Positions 1-5,992 are shown, numbered from the stretch's first letter. The stretch: 6,492 bases of DNA from JADJPL01 sp049315745 (GCA_049315745.1 JBMOJO010000203.1:1-6492); one strand, 5' to 3'. Notes: a model not told the origin generated them from the letters alone. Program-made: numbers and translations.

Positions 1-120
1 AAAACGATGTGTCTCTATAAGATGATTTGGCGCGAAGCGCAGAAAAAAACTTTTTATACAAACCCAAATGATGATTTGGCGCGAAGCGCCAAGAAAAACC
101 TGTTTACACAACCCCTAAAT
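1..120. repeat. Partial palindromic repeat element E1: core edge plus two tandem arm units
   Basis: The window opens inside a repeat element. Bases 1-16 match 14 of 16 bases of the right side of the central palindrome of element E2 (2742-2757), so this is the edge of an E1 core. Two tandem arm units follow, 21-69 and 70-120. Both begin GATGATTTGGCGCGAAGCGC and both end in an ACAAACCC/ACAACCCC block followed by AAAT. Each carries a small hairpin: GCGC-GAA-GCGC at 30-40, and a perfect 7-bp stem with a GAA loop at 76-92 (TTGGCGC, GAA, GCGCCAA). The same arm occurs at 2759-2818 and, inverted, at 5576-5625. The left half of E1 lies outside the window. The element sits directly upstream of the glycosyltransferase gene, with 88 bp of AT-rich DNA between them. 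That the units are real repeats is seen directly; that they are mobile is inference. Confidence 0.8.
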
Positions 121-208
121 AGCTATAAATTCCTGCAAAAATAAAGAATAAAAACTCAATTTTACCGACGAAAAGCGGCATTTTCAACCAAAATAAACAC
201 AAGATCGT

Positions 209-1912
209 ATGCGACAGGACACCAGAACAGCGCTGTATTTCGTGCTTGCAGGCGCGCTGCTTTACCTGCCATTTTTGGGCGGGGTCCATTTATTCGACTG
301 GGACGAGATCAATTTTGCGGAAATCAGTCGGGAGATGGTCGTGTTGGGGGAATACGTCCGGGTGTTTATCAATTTTGAACCCTTCTGGGAAAAGCCGCCG
401 CTGTTTTTTTGGTTGCAGGCGCTGTCCATGTCGCTCTGGGGTATTGGCGAATACGCTGCCCGCTTCCCGAATGCCGTATGCGGGATGGTTACCCTCCCCC
501 TTGTTTTTCACCTTGGCAGCAGACTCTACGACCAGCGCATGGGCTTGCTCTGGGCAGGGGCCTATCTGGGGTCGGTACTCCCGTTCCTCTATTTCAAATC
601 CGGTATTATAGACCCCTGGTTTAACCTTTTCATTTTTCTGGGCCTGTATTTTTTTATTTTGGGGTACTGGAAACACCGCGAAATGCCTGGCATTCTGCTT
701 TCACGACCACAATGGGTGTATTTCATATTGGGAGGAGCAGCAATAGGGCTTGGAGTACTTACTAAAGGCCCTGTGGCGTATCTGATACCGGTGCTGTGTA
801 TGGGGGCATACTGGGTATTCCAGGGTTTCCGGATGTATGTACATATCCCGCAATTCCTCGTGTTTTCCGGTTCTGTGCTGGCGGTTGCTTCCCTGTGGTA
901 TGCTTTCTTTTTTGCCGACAATTTCCAGGAATTTATCGCTTATCAATACAGATTACTCAGTACCCCCGACGCCGGGCACGGGGGATTTCCCGGGTACCAT
1001 TTCGTCGTGCTGCTCTTCGGGTGTTTCCCGGCTTCGGTTTTTGCCGTCCAAGCCTTTTTTGACCATTGGAGCAGCGATACCGGGGCGCAGAAAGACTTCA
1101 GGAAGTGGATGAAAATCTTGTTCTGGACCGTCTTAATCCTGTTCAGCCTGGTGCAATCCAAGATCGTGCATTATTCTTCGCTCGCCTATTTCCCGCTGAC
1201 CTTTCTCGCTGCACATTCCCTTCACCGGATTTGGGCTGGAACAAGGAAAGCCTCCAGGTGGGAAGTCGCGGGGACTATTGGAATTGGGGGACTGTATATC
1301 TTATTGCTCCTGATCATTCCCTTTGCAGGTACACATATTGAAATGATCGCGCCCCTTTTCCAAAAGGATCCTTTTGCTATGGCCAATCTGGAAGCAAAAG
1401 TTCACTGGACCGGGTGGGAATGGCTGCCCGCAGTGGCCCTTGCCCCTGGAATCCTCTTTTTTATCCGGCATATACGCAGCGGCAGGGTCGGACGGGGATC
1501 TGCTTTCCTTTTTGGAGGGACCGCCCTTTTCGTCATGCTTACCTTGATTGCCCTTGTAAAGCGGATCGAAGGGTATTCCCAGCGCGCTGCCATCGAATTT
1601 TTTGTGGAAAGAAAAGGGGAAGATTGCTATTTGCTCCCTTACGGCTACAAAACCTATGCCCATCTGTTTTATGCCGCCCCGCAACAAGGTGGCAAGGCCT
1701 GTTTTTTATCCGAAGATTGCCAGCAATACGTCCTCAACGGCGATATTGACAAGCCCGCCTATATTATCTGTAAAATCAATAAAGCCGGGGAACTCGCAGG
1801 CCGTGCAGATATCCGCGAAATCAGGCGGAAAAACGGATTCGTTTTTTTCAGGCGAATGCCGGCGGGAAGTCATCTCAGACGGACGAAGCGGTTATCACAG
1901 CCATCAATATAG
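209..1912 (+). CDS. ArnT/PMT-like integral membrane glycosyltransferase (GT83-type)
   Basis: This 567-residue protein resembles the ArnT family (PMT superfamily, GT-C fold), which moves sugars from polyprenyl-phosphate donors to lipid or protein acceptors on the outer face of the inner membrane. The first helix (about 8-28) leads into a periplasmic loop with D32-E33, where the catalytic acid lies in the family, then AEISREM (37-43) and WEKPPL (60-65), matching the ArnT AEISREM and FEKP motifs. Hydrophobic helices continue to about residue 450, with the family-type LTKGP at 184-188 and SKIVHYSSLAYFP at 317-329. A soluble tail of about 100 residues (455-550) should face the periplasm. The ATG at 209 is preceded by an A-rich leader without Shine-Dalgarno, as is usual in Bacteroidota. 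The last 17 residues, after FFRRM, are basic and mostly overlap the convergent lipoprotein gene. The acceptor cannot be told: lipid A, exopolysaccharide and protein are all possible, and no lipid A or aminoarabinose genes lie nearby. Confidence 0.85.
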   Translation: MRQDTRTALYFVLAGALLYLPFLGGVHLFDWDEINFAEISREMVVLGEYVRVFINFEPFWEKPPLFFWLQALSMSLWGIGEYAARFPNAVCGMVTLPLVFHLGSRLYDQRMGLLWAGAYLGSVLPFLYFKSGIIDPWFNLFIFLGLYFFILGYWKHREMPGILLSRPQWVYFILGGAAIGLGVLTKGPVAYLIPVLCMGAYWVFQGFRMYVHIPQFLVFSGSVLAVASLWYAFFFADNFQEFIAYQYRLLSTPDAGHGGFPGYHFVVLLFGCFPASVFAVQAFFDHWSSDTGAQKDFRKWMKILFWTVLILFSLVQSKIVHYSSLAYFPLTFLAAHSLHRIWAGTRKASRWEVAGTIGIGGLYILLLLIIPFAGTHIEMIAPLFQKDPFAMANLEAKVHWTGWEWLPAVALAPGILFFIRHIRSGRVGRGSAFLFGGTALFVMLTLIALVKRIEGYSQRAAIEFFVERKGEDCYLLPYGYKTYAHLFYAAPQQGGKACFLSEDCQQYVLNGDIDKPAYIICKINKAGELAGRADIREIRRKNGFVFFRRMPAGSHLRRTKRLSQPSI

Positions 1913-2337
1913 CTTTCCTGAAATTCTACCTTATTGCCACAAAACAAAATCAGGCCGCGCACATAATGCACCATGGGCTCCGTTTGAAGGCTATACGTCC
2001 TGAACGCCCCTTCTTTTCGAAGCTGCCATTTCGCTGAATGGAGCAACTCGCCTTCCCGTCTTACCTGAAGCGTTTGGTCGGGTTTGAATTCGACCGTAAG
2101 CCCCAAGTACAAAAAACTACTGGGGTTTCTTTGTTCCCAATAACAGGAAATGCGTTCCCATTTCCAGAGGCCCGGCAACGCTTTTGCGATGCGGAGGGAA
2201 TCCCATTTGGCGTTGGTATGGCAGATGTAAAAATTGGAGTAGTCCGGGTCCTCTACAAAATCCTGCCTTGTTTCCTTATTACAGGCATAAAGAACAAGGG
2301 ACAGGAAAATGGAAAAAAGGAAGCGTGAGGCGTGCAT
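1870..2337 (-). CDS. Hypothetical lipoprotein, lipocalin-like
   Basis: This is a 155-residue secreted lipoprotein of unknown function. It starts MHASRF, has a hydrophobic stretch (6-18) and a lipobox LYAC with the lipidated cysteine at residue 19, followed by N-K, so it should be anchored in a membrane facing the periplasm or cell surface. The mature part has the layout of small Bacteroidota lipocalin-like lipoproteins: LPGLWKWERIS (54-64), then a strand-like LTVEFKPDQTLQV (80-92), a WQL strand near 104-106, and a closing DNRFVRL (148-154). Such proteins are usually predicted to be small beta barrels; no ligand can be named. Cysteines at 39, 65, 133 and 147 could form disulphides. The gene is alone on its strand, and its last 43 bp overlap the end of the glycosyltransferase gene. 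Its leader is very AT-rich, with no Shine-Dalgarno and no clear promoter match. The lipoprotein call is firm; the fold is a pattern-based guess. Confidence 0.75.
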   Translation of the reverse strand: MHASRFLFSIFLSLVLYACNKETRQDFVEDPDYSNFYICHTNAKWDSLRIAKALPGLWKWERISCYWEQRNPSSFLYLGLTVEFKPDQTLQVRREGELLHSAKWQLRKEGAFRTYSLQTEPMVHYVRGLILFCGNKVEFQESYIDGCDNRFVRLR

Positions 2338-2410
2338 AAAGTTTAGTTTAAAAGGGATAAAAAAGAATTTTACTTAAAACGCTTTTTTCACGAAGTTATT
2401 CTGACCGGGA

Positions 2411-2460
2411 TAAGCCTGAGTGGGCTTAACTCCTATACATGCAGGAAGCCCTTCCTGCAT
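2411..2460. other. Pair of adjacent small hairpins in the gap upstream of the lipoprotein gene
   Basis: Two inverted repeats lie side by side. The first pairs TAAGCC (2411-2416) with GGCTTA (2423-2428) around a 6-base loop. The second is a perfect 9-bp stem, ATGCAGGAA (2439-2447) with TTCCTGCAT (2452-2460), around the loop GCCC. Neither is followed by a T-run on either strand, so they are not intrinsic terminators. They lie 74-123 bp upstream of the lipoprotein start and before the promoter match at 2556. They could be an operator or part of an untranslated leader. No function is shown. Confidence 0.4.
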
Positions 2461-2555
2461 AGTGCGATCTTTTGAAAGTGGGATTTCCAATTTTTCTACC
2501 CCGAGCATCCCTTCCCAACAGGTCCACTGCCCTTTCAAAAAATTCTTGAAACAAA

Positions 2556-2586
2556 TTTGTCATTCCGAAAAAAACAATTAACTTTG
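2556..2586 (+). promoter_or_regulatory. Bacteroidota-type promoter (TTTG / TAACTTTG)
   Basis: The sequence has TTTG at 2556-2559 and TAACTTTG at 2579-2586, separated by 19 bases. This fits the Bacteroidota housekeeping sigma consensus of a -33 TTTG or TTG and a -7 TAnnTTTG, in its usual spacing range. Transcription would start near 2592-2595 and run rightwards. No start codon follows closely. The next plus-strand gene starts at 2971, so the transcript would have a leader of about 375 bases that includes the whole palindromic element E2, or would be a separate short RNA. Confidence 0.55.
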
Positions 2587-2639
2587 TGGCATAAAGTACT
2601 TTTTGAATCTATTTAGCAGGTCATTGCCCCAAGAAACAA

Positions 2640-2818
2640 TATTTGGACTGGGGTTGTGTGAAAAGGTTTTTGCCGCCTTCGGCGGCAGAATATTCTTCTG
2701 AGAGACACGTCATTTTCACGATTTCGCTTCGCGAAATCGTGAAAATGACGTGTCTCTCAAAACATGATTCGGCGCGAAGCGCAGCAAAAAGGCTTTTTAC
2801 ACAACCTCAGTCCAAATA
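2640..2818. repeat. Complete palindromic repeat element E2 (arm-core-arm)
   Basis: The whole 179-bp stretch is an inverted repeat centred at 2729. The outer 11 bases (TATTTGGACTG) are perfectly repeated inverted at both ends, followed by GGTTGTGT-like blocks. The left arm has a 7-bp hairpin TGCCGCC-TTC-GGCGGCA (2671-2687). The right arm has the other hairpin type, GCGC-GAA-GCGC (2772-2782). The core is a perfect 29-bp stem (2699-2727 with 2731-2759) with a TTC loop and a CGCTTCGCG tip. The right arm matches both units of E1, and the left arm matches the right arm of E3. Folded, the element would be a cruciform or cloverleaf of three hairpins closed by the ends. There is no ORF inside, so if mobile it would depend on an enzyme encoded elsewhere. 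Confidence 0.85.
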
Positions 2819-2820
2819 AA

Positions 2821-2844
2821 ATCCTTCGCGGCGAAGCCGCGGAT
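2821..2844. repeat. Solitary GC hairpin next to E2
   Basis: CGCGGC (2827-2832) and GCCGCG (2836-2841) pair around a GAA loop, with ATCC and GGAT (2821-2824 and 2841-2844) forming a possible outer stem. The GAA loop and GC stem resemble the small hairpins inside the E1-E3 arms, but the GTTGTGT end block is missing. It may be a degenerate arm or an independent hairpin. It lies 127 bp upstream of the small membrane protein gene and has no T-run, so it is not a terminator. Confidence 0.45.
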
Positions 2845-2970
2845 ACCCCTGGTAAATAGTTACACTTTTTTTATTAAAACGACTTGTTGTGATGGGATTC
2901 TCATTGGGTAAAAATGGCTCTTTTTCCCACAACGATTACCTATCGCAAAGAGTCTAAAAAACAAAAAATT

Positions 2971-3309
2971 ATGGCGGCTGAAAAATCGAAAATGCTAAAA
3001 ACGTTCGTCCCTTCCACCATGCTGAAACCCATGCTGATTGGCAGTCTGATCGGATTTGGGCTCATTCTTTTCTTCCTGTTGAGTGCAGGAGAAGGCAACC
3101 CTGCCTGGCCAAAATTCTGGCAGGTGAAGCCGCTGCTGGTTGTTCCCATGGCAGGAGCAGCAGCTGGGATATTTTATCACTACATGAACGATGTGCGCAG
3201 CCGGGGCGGCTGGCAAAGGATTGCGGCAGACTTCCTTAGCCTGGTGGTTCTTCTGTTCTGTCTTTGGATAGGAAGTGTCCTGGGTCTGAACGGAACCTAT
3301 TGGAATTAA
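2971..3309 (+). CDS. Small three-helix membrane protein, unknown function (often labelled 'KefB' in Bacteroidota)
   Basis: This 112-residue inner-membrane protein has three predicted helices (about 18-38, 53-71 and 86-106). It carries LSAGEGNPAWPKFW (37-50), followed by VKPLLVVPMAGAAAG (52-66), and ends GLNGTYWN. To my recollection, this pattern is a conserved small Bacteroidota family that databases often label potassium transporter KefB. The protein is far too short for a real KefB: it has no antiporter core and no RCK domain, so that name should not be taken as a function. The ATG at 2971 is preferred because it gives the length I expect for the family and follows an A-rich leader. An in-frame ATG at 2914 would add 19 polar residues, and ATGs at 2992 and 3019 would shorten it. 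Its likely promoter is far upstream (2556-2586), beyond E2. Its stop is 19 bp from that of the convergent molybdoenzyme gene, with no terminator in between. Confidence 0.75.
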   Translation: MAAEKSKMLKTFVPSTMLKPMLIGSLIGFGLILFFLLSAGEGNPAWPKFWQVKPLLVVPMAGAAAGIFYHYMNDVRSRGGWQRIAADFLSLVVLLFCLWIGSVLGLNGTYWN

Positions 3310-3328
3310 CCGAAGGGGGGGTACATAG

Positions 3329-5434
3329 TCATCGCGACACCTCCACCGGCACTCCACTGAAGGCTGCATTTCCGCTGATATCATCAATAAAAAGGTGATC
3401 TGTGAGGTCGTTGATGCTGGCCCCGGGACTTTGGGCAGCGACGGAGAGCCGGACGCCCTCCCGGTCATGGCCCCAACCATGCGGGATACTCACGACACCG
3501 GGCATGATGGCCTCCGTAACTTCGGCCCGCAGGGAAATGGCCCCTGTGCGGGACCGCACCTCGACCATACTCCCGTCGTCGATATTCCGGGCAGCGGCAT
3601 CCCGGGGATGAATCATTAAAGTGCAGCGTTCGCGGCCCTTTACCAGGCGGTGGCTGTTGTGCATCCAGGAGTTGTTGGAGCGGAGCTGGCGCCTGCCGAT
3701 CAGAAGAATATTCTCTGCTCCTGCAGAAATTTGCTGCCCCATTATCGCTTCAAGACGGGGAAGGTCCCGGACGAATAGCTCCGGCGCGAGGTCTATGCGC
3801 TTATTGGAGGTGAACAGACGTTCCGGCAGACAAGGGCGCAGCGGCCCAAGGTCAATGCCCTGAGGCTGGGCTTTCAAAGCTTCAAAGCTTAGGCCTTGCC
3901 TGGAATAAGGGCCTGCGGCAAGCGCCTTTTCGAGCACAAATTCCGGAGGAATTGGCCTGCTGTTCTCTTTCCCGTCCATCCGCGCCGCGAGTTCCTGAAA
4001 AATTTCCCAATCGTGGCGCTGCGCGTCTGTCCTTTGGAACAGCGCAGGGGAGTATTTAGCGGTATTGCGCACCGCCAAAATATGGAAAATCGTATCGTAA
4101 TGGCTTGTCTCCAGCCCGGTAGTCGGCGGCAGGATAATATGCGCATGGCGGGTCGTTTCGTTGATATAAATATCTATGGCCACCATAAAGTCCAATTGAC
4201 CCAGTGCCTTGTCCAGCAGTCGCCCATTAGGGATAGACAAAACCGGGTTTCCGGCTACCGTCACCACGGCTTTGATCTGCCCCTCGCCTTCCTCCAGGAT
4301 TTCTTCTGCCAATGCGGCTACAGGTAGTTCGCCCCCAAATTCCGGCAAGCCCCGCACCCGGCTCTTCCAGCGCCCAAAAGCACCAAATTTACCCGTCATC
4401 GCTTGTTGCCCAACCAAATCAAAAGCGGGCATGGTAAACATGACCCCACCTTCCTTATCGAGATTTCCGGTAAGGATATTTACAAGCTGTACCAACCACT
4501 GACAAAGGCTTCCGAACGCCTGGGTGGACAAGCCCATCCTGCCATAACAGACCGCTGAAGGCGCCTGGGCAAATTCCCGGGTCAGGCGGCGCAGGTCAGG
4601 GGAAGGGATTCCCAAAATACGCCCCACCCGCTCAGGTGAATACGGGCGCACTAATCCTGCTACTTGTTCCACCCCATCTACGATCCCCGACAAATGCCCT
4701 GTCTTAACCAGGTTTTCATCAAATAAAGTATAGACCATCGCCAGCAGAAACAAGGCATCTGCTCCCGGGCGGATAAAAAAATGCTCATCCGCCGCTACAG
4801 CCGTTTCGGTGCGGCGGGGATCAACAACCACAACCTTCCCCCCGCGTGCCTGTACCCCGCGCAAACGCTTGTCAATGCCAGGGGCCGTCATCAGGCTGCC
4901 GTTGGAGGCCAGGGGGTTGGCACCCAGGATGAGCATATAGTGTGTGCGGTCCACATCCGGGACTGGAATCGAGAGGTAGTGCCCATACATCCGGAGGGCA
5001 ACGAGGTGGTGCGGCAACTGGTCGGTGGAGGTTGCCGAAAACCTGTTTTTAGTATTGAGCGATTTGACGAATCCCGGGCCGAATAATATACTGCCCCAAT
5101 TGTGTACGTTTGGGTTGCCCTGGAAAACCCCCACCGCATCCTTACCATACCGTTCCTGGACGCTTTTTAACCCGGCAACGACTTCTGCATACGCATCTTC
5201 CCAGGACAGAGGCTGCCACCCTTCCGCCGTCCGCTTCACCGGCGTGCGCAGCCGGTCGGGGTCGTGGAAAATATCTTTCAGCGCTACGGCTTTGGGGCAA
5301 ATATGGCCCTGGCTGAGCGGGTCCAGCGGATCGCCTTTAACAGAATGGATTTCGGCCTCACTGACCTGGATTTCCAGGCCGCAAATCGCCTCACAAAGGT
5401 TACAGGCGCGGTGGTGGACGGTGGGATTGGACAT
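3329..5434 (-). CDS. Molybdopterin-dependent oxidoreductase with N-terminal [4Fe-4S] domain (COG0243 type)
   Basis: This 701-residue enzyme belongs to the DMSO reductase superfamily, which uses a bis-MGD molybdenum or tungsten cofactor. The N-terminus has the [4Fe-4S] site C11-x2-C14-x3-C18-x27-C46, followed by K48, the lysine thought to link cluster and cofactor. Further cofactor-domain motifs are GANPLASNGS (171-180), VVVVDPRRTETA (201-212) and FIRPGADAL (220-228). The C-terminal dinucleotide-binding domain runs from about 577, with RRQLRSNNSWMHN and GWGH. Where formate dehydrogenases and Nap-type nitrate reductases have Cys or Sec, this protein reads SATSTDQ (133-139), so the metal ligand may be Ser, Thr or Asp. 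There is no Tat or Sec signal, so it is probably cytoplasmic. No partner subunit or cofactor gene is adjacent. I chose the ATG at 5434 because I expect relatives to start about 10 residues before the first Cys; the ATG at 5479 would add 15 residues. The substrate is unknown. Confidence 0.88.
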   Translation of the reverse strand: MSNPTVHHRACNLCEAICGLEIQVSEAEIHSVKGDPLDPLSQGHICPKAVALKDIFHDPDRLRTPVKRTAEGWQPLSWEDAYAEVVAGLKSVQERYGKDAVGVFQGNPNVHNWGSILFGPGFVKSLNTKNRFSATSTDQLPHHLVALRMYGHYLSIPVPDVDRTHYMLILGANPLASNGSLMTAPGIDKRLRGVQARGGKVVVVDPRRTETAVAADEHFFIRPGADALFLLAMVYTLFDENLVKTGHLSGIVDGVEQVAGLVRPYSPERVGRILGIPSPDLRRLTREFAQAPSAVCYGRMGLSTQAFGSLCQWLVQLVNILTGNLDKEGGVMFTMPAFDLVGQQAMTGKFGAFGRWKSRVRGLPEFGGELPVAALAEEILEEGEGQIKAVVTVAGNPVLSIPNGRLLDKALGQLDFMVAIDIYINETTRHAHIILPPTTGLETSHYDTIFHILAVRNTAKYSPALFQRTDAQRHDWEIFQELAARMDGKENSRPIPPEFVLEKALAAGPYSRQGLSFEALKAQPQGIDLGPLRPCLPERLFTSNKRIDLAPELFVRDLPRLEAIMGQQISAGAENILLIGRRQLRSNNSWMHNSHRLVKGRERCTLMIHPRDAAARNIDDGSMVEVRSRTGAISLRAEVTEAIMPGVVSIPHGWGHDREGVRLSVAAQSPGASINDLTDHLFIDDISGNAAFSGVPVEVSR

Positions 5435-5575
5435 GGCGCTGCTATTTGAAAGATGAAAGAACGCGGAAGGATTTCCCATAATGAAAACAAACCCGGAAAA
5501 CCAATTTGCCGCGTTGAGTTTACCGCTGGTAAAAATACGTTATTTTCCGTCCAAGCCATGCCTTTTTTTGGTCAC

Positions 5576-5740
5576 GCAGGGGTTGTGTAACAAGTCTTTT
5601 TTTCGGGGCTTCGCGCCAAATAAGCATTTAAACTGCGGTTGGTTCATTGATTTTACTTCGCAAAATCAATGAACCAAGCGCAGTTTAAATATAAAATTCT
5701 GCCGCCAAAGGCGGTAAAGGACTTATTACGCAACGCTTGC
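5576..5740. repeat. Complete palindromic repeat element E3, opposite orientation to E2
   Basis: This 165-bp inverted repeat is centred at 5658. The ends are GCAGGGGTTGTGTAACAAG on the left and, read inverted from the right, GCAAGCGTTGCGTAATAAG. The left arm has a degraded GCGC-type hairpin (5605-5617, TTC loop). The right arm has the GCCGCC type (5701-5715, AAA loop, one G-T pair). The order of arm types is therefore the reverse of E2. The core pairs 5626-5654 with 5662-5690, 28 of 29 positions matching (G5638 against G5678 is the mismatch), around ACTTCGC. Its stem sequence differs from E2, but the tip (GATTT, CTTCGC, AAATC) is shared. It may extend a few bases further on each side, to TTTGG (5567-5571) and CCTAAAC (5740-5746). 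It lies between the molybdoenzyme start and the terminator at 5798, with no ORF of its own. Confidence 0.85.
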
Positions 5741-5797
5741 CTAAACAATAACCCGTCTCAATAACGCGAATCAAAAGACGAAAGCATCATTTCCCCC

Positions 5798-5838
5798 AAA
5801 AAAAAGAGCGGGCAGGGACAATCCCCTGAACCCGCTCT
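5798..5838 (-). terminator. Intrinsic (Rho-independent) terminator, minus strand
   Basis: AGAGCGGG (5805-5812) pairs with CCCGCTCT (5831-5838), and the inner CAGGG (5813-5817) pairs with CCCTG (5824-5828). This gives a 13-bp GC-rich stem with a two-base bulge and a 6-base loop. Eight A residues at 5798-5805 become a U-run directly after the stem in minus-strand RNA. On the plus strand no T-run follows, so it works in one direction only. No protein gene on the minus strand ends just upstream of it, which suggests that it ends a small RNA. Confidence 0.8.
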
Positions 5839-5954
5839 GCAATTAATCAGTCTCAATAATTCTTTCATGTACGCAAGTGAACAGGGTTATTCGGGCCTGC
5901 CCACTGCCAAATACAGTGTTTCTTAGTGTGTCGCAACAAATGTGCGTTGGATAG
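5798..5954 (-). ncRNA. Candidate small RNA ending at an intrinsic terminator
   Basis: A strong minus-strand terminator has no protein gene in front of it. A promoter match at 5960-5992 would start an RNA of about 155 bases here. Read on the minus strand, the interval has a run of short hairpins: CGCA/TGCG around a 7-base loop (about 5932-5946), CACTG/CAGTG around 7 bases (about 5903-5919), a GGGC/GCCC block near 5892-5902, and the terminator. I cannot match it to a known family; it does not show the signature motifs I would expect of RNase P RNA or SRP RNA. An open frame starting with the ATG near 5873 runs through the terminator and is not convincing as a leader peptide. The terminator is well supported; the RNA itself is inference. 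Confidence 0.35.
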
Positions 5955-5959
5955 CGTCA

Positions 5960-5992
5960 CAAAAGTATCTATTTGACCCCTCACCACCGAAA
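5960..5992 (-). promoter_or_regulatory. Possible Bacteroidota-type promoter, minus strand
   Basis: On the minus strand, TACTTTTG (plus-strand 5960-5967) fits the TAnnTTTG -7 consensus exactly. Twenty bases further upstream lies TTTCG (5988-5992), an imperfect -33 element. It would start transcription near 5953 towards the terminator at 5798-5838. The -33 mismatch keeps confidence low. Confidence 0.3.

Noticed and set aside
1..120. CRISPR array suggested by tandem repeats of about 50 bp
   Set aside because: There are only two units, no unique spacers lie between them, and the same unit recurs singly and inverted elsewhere in the window. No cas gene is present.
2038..2328. 96-codon plus-strand open frame
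   Set aside because: It lies wholly antisense to the lipoprotein gene, whose lipobox and strand-like pattern identify it as the real coding strand.
2700..2758. E2 core hairpin as a Rho-independent terminator
   Set aside because: The stem is long, but no T-run follows it on either strand (CAAAACATG follows on the plus strand).
2914..2970. Upstream in-frame ATG as the start of the small membrane protein
   Set aside because: It would add 19 polar residues not expected for the family. The ATG at 2971 gives a 112-residue protein and has a typical A-rich leader. It is kept only as an alternative.
3896..4327. 143-codon plus-strand open frame and similar ones at 4209-4502 and 5025-5456
   Set aside because: All are antisense to the molybdopterin oxidoreductase, whose motifs run through the full minus-strand frame.
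5481..5672. 63-codon plus-strand open frame
   Set aside because: It runs into the E3 palindrome, has no recognisable motif, and its composition fits repeat and promoter-region DNA.
5873..5875. Leader peptide starting at the minus-strand ATG before the terminator (attenuator)
   Set aside because: The frame has no stop before the terminator and runs through its stem. It shows no run of regulatory codons, and no gene follows downstream on that strand before E3.
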